Of a stretch of DNA of 5,874 bases, positions 1 to 4,914 are shown in pieces (within the stretch, counting starts at the first letter, position 1; the number at the start of each line of letters is the position of its first letter). Location of the stretch: NCBI GenBank assembly GCA_035913415.1, contig JAMIIV010000038.1, positions 1-5,874 of the forward strand, in the 5' to 3' direction. This DNA is from UBA5070 sp035913415 (GTDB lineage Bacteria; Fibrobacterota; Fibrobacteria; UBA5070). The position numbers were made by a program, and so were the translations under genes. The notes beneath the pieces were generated by a model. The model searched no databases and was not told the origin of the DNA. It was given only the letters and a program-made list of their open reading frames with translations.

Positions 1-734
1 CCCAGCTCTCCACCTACTACTACATCTTCAACGTGACCAAGAAGCCGGTCGACGACGTCCGCGTCCGCAAGGCCCTCATGATGGCGGTCGACTCCAAGAC
101 CCTCGTCGAGAAAGTCACGAAGGGCGGCCAGCTCCCCACCGCGAACATGGTCCCAGCGATGGAGGGCTACACCCCCTCGAAGGGCAACCCCTTCAACGTC
201 GAGGAGGCCAGGAAGCTCCTCGCCGAGGCCGGCTACCCGAACGGCAAGGGCTTCCCCAAGTTCTCCATCCTCTACAACACGCATGACGGCCACAAGAAGA
301 TCGCCGAGTTCGTGCAGGAGCAGTGGAAGCAGAACCTCGGCATCGAGGTCAGCCTCAAGAACGAGGAGTGGAAGACCTTCCTCGACACCCGCGCCAACAG
401 CCACGACTTCACGGTCGCCCGCGCCGGCTGGACCGGGGACTACCTGGATCCGAACACCTTCCTCGACCTCTTCATCATCGGCTCGGGCAACAACGACGGC
501 CTCTACGGCAGCCAGGAGTACACCGACCTCGTGAAGAAGGCCATGACGATGCCCGCCGGCGCCGAGCGCCTCGCGGTCCTCTCCCAGGCCGAGGAGCTCC
601 TGGTCGGGAAGGACCAGGCGATCGCGCCCTTCTACTTCTACGTCGCCCAGAACCTCGTGGACACGGAGAAGTGGGGCGGCTGGTACGCCAACCCCCTGGA
701 CATCCACAACTGGAAGTTCATCTCCAAGAAGTAA
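1..734 (+). CDS. oppA: Oligopeptide ABC transporter substrate-binding protein, 3' part (first oppA copy)
   Basis: This is the C-terminal part of a peptide-binding protein (SBP_bac_5 / OppA-DppA family); the gene begins left of the window. The reading frame enters at base 3 and gives 243 residues before the TAA at 732-734. The first candidate start inside the window, GTG at 33, is internal: the ten residues before it (QLSTYYYIFN) match the second oppA. Residues align without gaps to 285-527 of the downstream copy, with 51 differences by hand count (about 79% identity). The family motif AGWTGDYLDPNTFLDLF lies at visible residues 142-158. Its first Asp (bases 438-440) matches the OppA aspartate known in E. 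coli (Asp419) to bind the peptide's N-terminal amine. The ending IHNWKFISKK is typical of the family. The gene looks intact and is probably a functional receptor for the OppBCD channel. Exact peptide specificity cannot be read from the sequence. Confidence 0.95.
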   Translation, partial: QLSTYYYIFNVTKKPVDDVRVRKALMMAVDSKTLVEKVTKGGQLPTANMVPAMEGYTPSKGNPFNVEEARKLLAEAGYPNGKGFPKFSILYNTHDGHKKIAEFVQEQWKQNLGIEVSLKNEEWKTFLDTRANSHDFTVARAGWTGDYLDPNTFLDLFIIGSGNNDGLYGSQEYTDLVKKAMTMPAGAERLAVLSQAEELLVGKDQAIAPFYFYVAQNLVDTEKWGGWYANPLDIHNWKFISKK

Positions 735-746
735 TTCGATCCTAGC

Positions 747-851
747 CGGATTCCGGGCCCGGCCTTGCGGCCGCCCGGGATCCGCGGCGCGGAGGGACGG
801 CTGGCCGCCCCTCCCGCCCGCCCGGACCAGGGCGATGAGCACGGGTCCGGG
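747..851 (+). other. Cluster of three GC-rich hairpins after the first oppA
   Basis: Three consecutive inverted repeats follow the oppA1 stop. The first (747-784) pairs 747-758 with 773-784 around an inner GGCC/GGCC stem with a TTGC loop and a two-base bulge: about 16 pairs including one wobble. The second (791-814) pairs GGAGGG with CCCTCC and CGG with CCG around a CTGG loop, with one A/C mismatch. The third (821-851) is a perfect 8-bp stem, CCCGGACC with GGTCCGGG, around a 15-base loop. None is followed by a T run, so these are not standard Rho-independent terminators. Likely roles, by inference, are protecting the oppA1 mRNA 3' end from exonucleases or weak termination. In GC-rich sequence some of this pairing could be chance, though three in a row including a 16-pair stem is more than expected. 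Confidence 0.55.
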
Positions 852-994
852 AAACTGTCAAGAAATATCACGTATTTGGGGTCGTTGATCGGTTTAGTCA
901 GGCAATTTGGCTATCTTGTTTCTGCGCGAAGATATGAGCAGGCCGTCTCATAGGTCTGCCTAGGGGCCTTTCCCAGGGCTCGCGAAAAAAGCGG
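852..994. other. Relatively AT-rich intergenic stretch with small dyads, possible control region
   Basis: No gene is supported here. The composition falls sharply in GC compared with both flanks, as is usual for upstream control DNA. Three inverted repeats can be seen: AAATA-5-TATTT at 863-877, TATCTT-11-AAGATA at 912-934, and an imperfect 9-base stem at 958-979 around CCTT with two wobble pairs and one A/A mismatch. Any could be a regulator site or part of an RNA structure, but none matches a binding site I can name. A nine-codon frame starting with ATG at 934 lacks a ribosome binding site and is not called. Confidence 0.35.
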
Positions 995-1015
995 TTGCGC
1001 TCGGGAAAAAAGCGG
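978..1015 (+). repeat. Direct repeat of 17 bases with A6 tracts, 21-base period
   Basis: GCTCGCGAAAAAAGCGG at 978-994 recurs as GCTCGGGAAAAAAGCGG at 999-1015, with one mismatch in 17. The start-to-start distance is 21 bases, two helical turns, so the two A6 tracts (985-990 and 1006-1011) face the same side of the helix. The first copy lies just upstream of and abuts the proposed -35 element; the second fills most of the -35/-10 spacer. This is where a repressor would bind, and phased A tracts are also known to bend DNA. Confidence 0.7.
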
Positions 1016-1023
1016 GGTATAAC
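995..1023 (+). promoter_or_regulatory. Sigma70-type promoter for the second oppA
   Basis: A -35 element TTGCGC (995-1000, three of six consensus bases) is followed by an exact 17-base spacer and a -10 element TATAAC (1018-1023, five of six). Transcription would start near 1029-1032, leaving a leader of about 30 bases before the ATG at 1060. It is the best promoter match found by eye in this intergenic region and sits at the expected distance from a strong ribosome binding site. The weak -35 suggests dependence on an activator or on the flanking A-tract repeats. Confidence 0.6.
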
Positions 1024-1048
1024 GACTAGCATCTCGCATCGGCATCAT

Positions 1049-1054
1049 AGGAGG
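1049..1054 (+). promoter_or_regulatory. Ribosome binding site of the second oppA
   Basis: AGGAGG, a complete Shine-Dalgarno core, ends five bases before the ATG at 1060. It fixes the start and implies high translation, as expected for a binding protein needed in excess. The leader just upstream holds three copies of GCATC (1029, 1036 and 1042). Confidence 0.9.
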
Positions 1055-1059
1055 TATCT

Positions 1060-2643
1060 ATGAAGAGGATATTCGCAGTCCTTTTCGCCTTGATCGCCCT
1101 GTCGTCCCTGCTCTTCGTCTCCTGCGGACAGAAAGAGCTCACCGCCGACAAGGCTGAATTCATCATCAACAACGGAGCCGAGCCCCAGTCGCTGGATCCC
1201 TCCCACATCCAGGGCGTCCCCGAGCACCGCATCTACATGGCGCTCTTCGACGGCCTCGTCCTCAACGACCCCAAGACCTGCTACGCCGTCCCCGGCGTCG
1301 CCGAGTCCTGGACCACGAGCCCCGACGGGCTCACGATCACCTTCAAGCTCCGCAAGTCCACCTGGTCCGACGGCACCCCCGTCACGGCCAAGGACTTCGT
1401 CGACGGCTGGCTCCGCACCCTCGACCCCGCCACGGGCGCCGAGTACGCGTACATGATCGGCATGGTCGTCAAGGGCGCGAACGAGTTCAACGGCGGCACC
1501 GGTCCCAAGGAAGGCGTCGCGGTCAAGGCGATCGACGACCGCACCCTCGAGGTCGGCCTCACCGGCCCCGCCCCCTACGCCGTCGACATGATGGCCCACT
1601 ACGCCTTCTCCCCGCTCCCGATGCACGCCATCGCCAAGTTCGGCGACGACTGGATCAAGCCCGAGAACTGGGTCTCCAACGGCCCCTACCTCGTCAAGGA
1701 GTGGAAGCCCCAGCAGCACCTCTTCGTCGTGAAGAACGCGAAGTACTGGGACGCGAAGAACGTCAAGCTCAAGTCCATCAAGTTCCTCCCCATCGAGGAC
1801 AACAAGACCGCCTACAACATGTACAAGAACGGCGAGATGGACTGGAACACCGGCGTCGCGCTCGACCTCCTGGACGAGATCAAGCTCCGCAAGGACTACA
1901 TGGTCGCCCCCCAGGTCGCCACCTACTACTACATCTTCAACACGACCCGCAAGCCCACGGACAACGTCCTCGTCCGCAAGGCCCTCGCCATGGCGATCGA
2001 CACCACCACCCTCGTGGAGAAGGTCACCAAGGGCGGCCAGATCGCCACGAGCGCCATGGTCCCCGCGATGGAGGGCTACACCCCCGCGAAGGGCAACCCC
2101 TACAACGTCGAGGAGGCCAAGAAGCTCCTCGCCGAGGCCGGCTACCCGAACGGCAAGGGCTTCCCGAAGCTCACGATCCTCTACAACACGAACGACGGCC
2201 ACAAGAAGATCGCCGAGTTCGTGCAGGAGCAGTGGAAGAACAACCTCGGCATCGAGGTCAGCCTCAAGAACGAGGAGTGGAAGACCTTCCTCGACACCCG
2301 CTCGAACAGCCACGACTTCGTGGTCGCCCGCGCGGGCTGGGTCGGCGACTACCTCGACCCGAACACCTTCCTCGACATGTTCATCGTCGGCTCCGGCAAC
2401 AACGACGGCCTCTACAACAACGCCAAGTACGACGAGCTCGTGCGCAAGGCCATGACCATGCCCTCCGGCAAGGAGCGCCTCGCCGTCCTCGGCGAGGCCG
2501 AGAAGCTCCTTCTCGACCAGGACCAGGCCGTGGCTCCCTTCTACCACTACGTCGAGCAGCACCTGATCGACACGAACAAGTGGGGCGGCTGGTACAACAA
2601 CCCGCTCGGCATCCACAACTGGAAGTTCATCTACAAGAAGTGA
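1060..2643 (+). CDS. oppA: Oligopeptide ABC transporter substrate-binding lipoprotein (second oppA copy)
   Basis: Complete 527-residue peptide receptor of the SBP_bac_5 (OppA/DppA) family, close to the usual OppA length. Residues 1-21 form a lipoprotein signal: Lys-Arg at 2-3, a hydrophobic core, then LLFVSC with Cys22 as the predicted lipidated residue. Mature protein would be anchored in a membrane, facing outward from the cytoplasm. Family landmarks in order are EPQSLDP (41-47), the stretch ITFKLRKSTWSDGTPVTAKD from 93, and AGWVGDYLDPNTFLDMF (426-442) with Asp430 equivalent to the E. coli OppA residue that binds the ligand's amine. The protein ends IHNWKFIYKK. It binds peptides and delivers them to OppB-OppC. 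It has its own predicted promoter and strong ribosome binding site, and a terminator follows, so it can be expressed as a single-gene transcript. It is a paralogue of the upstream copy. Codons 2-4 (AAG AGG ATA) are less biased than the C-ending bulk of the gene. Confidence 0.97.
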   Translation: MKRIFAVLFALIALSSLLFVSCGQKELTADKAEFIINNGAEPQSLDPSHIQGVPEHRIYMALFDGLVLNDPKTCYAVPGVAESWTTSPDGLTITFKLRKSTWSDGTPVTAKDFVDGWLRTLDPATGAEYAYMIGMVVKGANEFNGGTGPKEGVAVKAIDDRTLEVGLTGPAPYAVDMMAHYAFSPLPMHAIAKFGDDWIKPENWVSNGPYLVKEWKPQQHLFVVKNAKYWDAKNVKLKSIKFLPIEDNKTAYNMYKNGEMDWNTGVALDLLDEIKLRKDYMVAPQVATYYYIFNTTRKPTDNVLVRKALAMAIDTTTLVEKVTKGGQIATSAMVPAMEGYTPAKGNPYNVEEAKKLLAEAGYPNGKGFPKLTILYNTNDGHKKIAEFVQEQWKNNLGIEVSLKNEEWKTFLDTRSNSHDFVVARAGWVGDYLDPNTFLDMFIVGSGNNDGLYNNAKYDELVRKAMTMPSGKERLAVLGEAEKLLLDQDQAVAPFYHYVEQHLIDTNKWGGWYNNPLGIHNWKFIYKK

Positions 2644-2650
2644 TCCCGCG

Positions 2651-2700
2651 CGCGGCGCCCCCCGGGGCGCCGCGGCATCCGGGCTCCCGGAAGGGAGCCC
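2651..2700 (+). other. Two perfect GC hairpins after the second oppA
   Basis: Hairpin one pairs 2651-2660 (CGCGGCGCCC) with 2665-2674 (GGGCGCCGCG): ten perfect GC pairs with a four-base loop. Hairpin two pairs 2681-2688 (GGGCTCCC) with 2693-2700 (GGGAGCCC): eight perfect pairs closed by GGAA, a GNRA-type tetraloop. Neither is followed by T residues. They lie between the stop codon and the true terminator, a position where stem-loops commonly shield an upstream message from 3' exonucleases. Confidence 0.65.
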
Positions 2701-2711
2701 GACGACGAAAC

Positions 2712-2749
2712 GCCACGGAGGACACTCCGGTGTCTCCCGTGGCTTTTTT
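2712..2749 (+). terminator. Rho-independent terminator between oppA and oppB
   Basis: Arm 2712-2725 pairs with 2730-2743 around the loop TCCG. Of 14 positions, 12 are Watson-Crick pairs, one is a G/U wobble and one an A/C mismatch. Six T residues follow immediately (2744-2749). This is a textbook intrinsic terminator for the oppA2 transcript. As oppB has no clear promoter after it, leakage through this site may set the ratio of receptor to permease. Confidence 0.92.
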
Positions 2750-2769
2750 GATGGAATAGGAATGCTTGA

Positions 2770-2812
2770 GGCGCCCGAAGCGCGCCGATCCGGCGGGAGC
2801 ACCGCGGGATCG
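2770..2812 (+). other. Two small hairpins in the oppB leader
   Basis: GGCGC (2770-2774) pairs with GCGCC (2782-2786) around seven bases. Next to it, CGATCC (2786-2791) pairs with GGATCG (2807-2812), and inside that GCGG (2793-2796) pairs with CCGC (2802-2805) around GAGCA, with one G/G mismatch between the stems. The two share base 2786, so the ends could compete. They end 68 bases before the oppB start. Their role is unknown. The rest of 2750-2880 shows no convincing -35/-10 pair and no gene. Confidence 0.4.
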
Positions 2813-2864
2813 TCGTACTCCGCGCTCCTTGAAACGCACAGCGAGCAGCGGCAATCCCTCTCTC

Positions 2865-2876
2865 GGAGGAAAAGGA
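2865..2876 (+). promoter_or_regulatory. Ribosome binding site of oppB
   Basis: Two Shine-Dalgarno-like cores precede the ATG at 2881: GGAGG (2865-2869), 11 bases from the start and slightly far, and AAGGA (2872-2876), four bases away and slightly close. Either could serve. The GGAGG core can pair weakly with CCTC at 2857-2860. Confidence 0.7.
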
Positions 2877-2880
2877 AGCG

Positions 2881-3810
2881 ATGACCAAGTTCATCATCCG
2901 ACGATTGCTGAGCCTCATACCAACGATGTTCATCATCGTGACGCTCAGCTTTTTCTTGATCCGCTTCGCCCCGGGAGGCCCCTTCTCCAGCGAGAAGAAG
3001 CTTCCGGAGCAGGTGCTTCAGAATATCCTTAAAAAGTACCACATGGACCAGCCCCTCGGGAAACAGTACCTGAGCTACATGGGCGACGTCCTGCGCGGCG
3101 ACCTCGGGCCCTCGTACCGCTACAAGGACCAGACCGTCACCGAGCTCATCGGACAGACCATGCCGAACTCGATCTTCCTCGGCACCCTGGCCCTGGGCAT
3201 GGCGCTGCTTGCCGGCATCTCCGCGGGGGTCGTCTCCGCGCTGAGGCAGAACAAGTGGCAGGACTACACCGCGATGTCGCTGGCTGTCATCGGCATCTCG
3301 GTCCCGCTCTTCGTGATCGGGCCCATCCTGCAGCTGGTCTTCGCGATGAAGCTGCACTGGCTTCCGACCTCGGGCTGGATCACGGGCCGCGCCGGCGCGC
3401 TCACCCTGATCATGCCCGCCCTCACCCTCTCCTTCCCCTATTTCGCGTACATCGCCCGCCTGTCCCGCGGCTCCGTCCTGGAGGTGCTCCGCTCGGACTA
3501 CATCCGGACCGCCCGCGCGAAGGGCCTCAAGGAGTCGGTGGTCGTGTGGAAGCACGTCCTCAAGGGGGCCCTCCTCCCCGTCGTCTCCTACATCGGGCCC
3601 GCCTTCGCCGGCATCATCACCGGCTCCGTGGTCGTAGAGACCGTCTTCGTCATCCCCGGCGTCGGCAAGATCTTCGTCCAGTCGGCCCTGAACCGCGACT
3701 ACACCCTCATCATGGGAGACATCATCGTCTACTCCCTCTTCCTCGTGGTGATGAACTTCGTGGTCGACATCGTGTACGGATTCCTGGATCCGCGCATCGC
3801 CTACAAATAG
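2881..3810 (+). CDS. oppB: Oligopeptide ABC transporter permease OppB
   Basis: A 309-residue inner-membrane permease of the BPD_transp_1 superfamily, OppB/DppB type, matching the usual length of about 306. With OppC it forms the channel through which bound peptides cross. It opens with the classic short cytoplasmic start and first membrane helix (about 10-30, after FIIRRLLSLIP). A large external loop follows (about 31-95, with PGGPF, LPEQ and GDLGPSYR), then five further hydrophobic segments near 96-120, 131-155, 172-193, 233-258 and 280-303. The cytoplasmic EAA loop that docks on the ATPase begins at SDYIRTARAKGL (about 205-216) and continues to the LLP near 235. The ending FLDPRIAYK is typical of OppB. 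The ATG follows two Shine-Dalgarno-like cores. The first 60 or so codons use TTG, ATA, CGA, CTT and TTT more than the rest. It is followed after nine bases by oppC. Confidence 0.96.
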   Translation: MTKFIIRRLLSLIPTMFIIVTLSFFLIRFAPGGPFSSEKKLPEQVLQNILKKYHMDQPLGKQYLSYMGDVLRGDLGPSYRYKDQTVTELIGQTMPNSIFLGTLALGMALLAGISAGVVSALRQNKWQDYTAMSLAVIGISVPLFVIGPILQLVFAMKLHWLPTSGWITGRAGALTLIMPALTLSFPYFAYIARLSRGSVLEVLRSDYIRTARAKGLKESVVVWKHVLKGALLPVVSYIGPAFAGIITGSVVVETVFVIPGVGKIFVQSALNRDYTLIMGDIIVYSLFLVVMNFVVDIVYGFLDPRIAYK

Positions 3811-3813
3811 GAG
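3809..3813 (+). promoter_or_regulatory. Ribosome binding site of oppC, overlapping the oppB stop
   Basis: AGGAG begins inside the TAG stop of oppB (3808-3810) and ends six bases before the oppC ATG at 3820. A ribosome ending oppB sits on this site, which favours translational coupling and equal production of the two permease subunits. Confidence 0.8.
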
Positions 3814-3819
3814 AGCTGC

Positions 3820-4890
3820 ATGTCCCCCAAGAAGAACCAGGCGGTCAACGAGTTCAACCAGCAGGTGAAGCCAGTCTCCCTCTGGGCCGACGCGTGGAAG
3901 CGCCTCCGGAAGAACAAGATGGCCCTGTTCGGGCTCTGGCTGGTCGTCGCCTACGTCGCGGTCTCCCTCGCCGCGCCGATCCTCCCCCTCTACGACTTCA
4001 CGTCGCAGGAGCTCACCCACGTCAACCTCCCGCCCTCGCTCAAGCCGGCCGGCGAGGTCGCCCTGGGGCGGCTCCAGAAGCGCATGGCCGACCTCAAGGA
4101 GGCCGGCGCCTTCCGCGAGGACCTCAAGACCGAGGCCGCCTTCGTCCAGGCCGAGTACGACAAGCTCACCGTCGAGATCGCCACGAACCCGGTCCACAAG
4201 CGGGTCTACATCCTGGGCACCGACTACCTCGGCCGCGACATGCTCGCGCGCACGATCTACGGCGGCCGCATCTCGATCATGATCGGCCTCGTGGGCACGA
4301 TCACCGCGGTCTTCATCGGCATCATCGTCGGCGCGATCGCGGGCTACGTGGGCGGCAGGACCGACAACCTCCTCATGAGGTTCGTCGACATCCTCTACGG
4401 CCTGCCCTACATGCTCGTCGTCATCATCCTCATGTCGATGGTGCCCGAGGGGACGAACTCCATCATCGTCCTCTTCGTCGCCATCGCCGCACTCTCCTGG
4501 CTGACGATCGCCCGCGTCGTGCGCGGCCAGATCATCAGCCTCAAGAACGCGGAGTTCGTCGAGGCCGCCCGCTCCATGGGCGCGAGCTCGGGGCGGATCA
4601 TCTTCCGCCACCTCCTCCCGAACACGCTGGGCGTCATCGTCATCTTCGCCACCCTCTCCCTGCCGAGCTTCATCATGAACGAGTCCTTCCTGTCGTTCCT
4701 GGGCCTCGGCGTCTCGGCGCCCTCCGCCTCCTGGGGTACCCTCGTCTCCGAGGGCGTCCAGGGCATGGAGCTCTATCCCTGGCGCCTCCTCGTCCCCGCC
4801 GTCGCGATGACCGCATTCCTCTTCGCGATGAACTTCCTCGGCGACGGCCTGCGCGACGCGCTCGACCCGCAGAGCAAGAACCGGACCTAG
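3820..4890 (+). CDS. oppC: Oligopeptide ABC transporter permease OppC with enlarged first external loop
   Basis: A 356-residue permease, partner of OppB. The usual N-terminal cytoplasmic helix WADAWKRLRKNKMALFGL (22-39) leads into the first membrane helix (about 35-57). The family hallmark ILGTDYLGRDMLART comes at 131-145, followed by five more hydrophobic segments. The EAA loop that contacts the ATPase is NAEFVEAARSMGA (243-255) continuing to HLLPN, and the protein ends GDGLRDALDPQ, all typical of OppC/DppC. It is about 50 residues longer than the usual 300. The extra length is mainly residues 79-125 between the first membrane helix and LGTD, a charged stretch with no proline until 124 that should form one or two helices outside the membrane. 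The reading frame and codon use are uniform through it, so it is not a frameshift artefact. oppD starts 24 bases after the stop. Confidence 0.95.
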   Translation: MSPKKNQAVNEFNQQVKPVSLWADAWKRLRKNKMALFGLWLVVAYVAVSLAAPILPLYDFTSQELTHVNLPPSLKPAGEVALGRLQKRMADLKEAGAFREDLKTEAAFVQAEYDKLTVEIATNPVHKRVYILGTDYLGRDMLARTIYGGRISIMIGLVGTITAVFIGIIVGAIAGYVGGRTDNLLMRFVDILYGLPYMLVVIILMSMVPEGTNSIIVLFVAIAALSWLTIARVVRGQIISLKNAEFVEAARSMGASSGRIIFRHLLPNTLGVIVIFATLSLPSFIMNESFLSFLGLGVSAPSASWGTLVSEGVQGMELYPWRLLVPAVAMTAFLFAMNFLGDGLRDALDPQSKNRT

Positions 4891-4899
4891 GGTCCGCCT

Positions 4900-4905
4900 A
4901 AGGAG
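4900..4905 (+). promoter_or_regulatory. Ribosome binding site of oppD
   Basis: AAGGAG ends nine bases before the ATG at 4915. It supports that start, which also gives the expected N-terminus (ILQVKDLKTYF) of an OppD ATPase. The short 24-base gap after oppC suggests cotranscription. Confidence 0.85.
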
Positions 4906-4914
4906 CCAATCGAA

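Noticed and set aside
33..734. Treating the GTG at 33 as the start of a short separate binding-protein gene.
   Set aside because: Homology to the second oppA continues upstream of this codon to the window edge and no ribosome binding site precedes it.
908..937. Alternative promoter TTGGCT / GATATG with an 18-base spacer.
   Set aside because: The -10 matches only three of six bases; the promoter at 995-1023 has a better -10, an optimal spacer and better placement.
765..953. A 62-codon open frame in the gap between the oppA genes.
   Set aside because: It has no ribosome binding site, runs through two of the hairpins and has no recognisable sequence character.
934..963. Possible nine-codon leader peptide (ATG at 934, TAG at 961-963).
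   Set aside because: No ribosome binding site, no run of regulatory codons, and it lies upstream of the predicted transcription start.
2829..2857. Possible oppB promoter with -35 TTGAAA.
   Set aside because: The sequence 17 bases downstream (CAATCC) bears little resemblance to a -10 element.
1045..4611. A minus-strand open frame of 1188 codons spanning oppA2, oppB and most of oppC.
   Set aside because: It lies codon-on-codon opposite the real genes, which happen to share one frame, and stays open because TTA, CTA and TCA codons are nearly absent on the sense strand. Its product is a low-complexity run of Asp, Glu, Gly, Val and His, and it reads through the oppA2 terminator.
3255..4901. A plus-strand 548-codon open frame overlapping oppB and oppC in another frame.
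   Set aside because: The product is Arg-, Pro- and His-rich with no domain, the usual off-frame reading of GC-rich genes.
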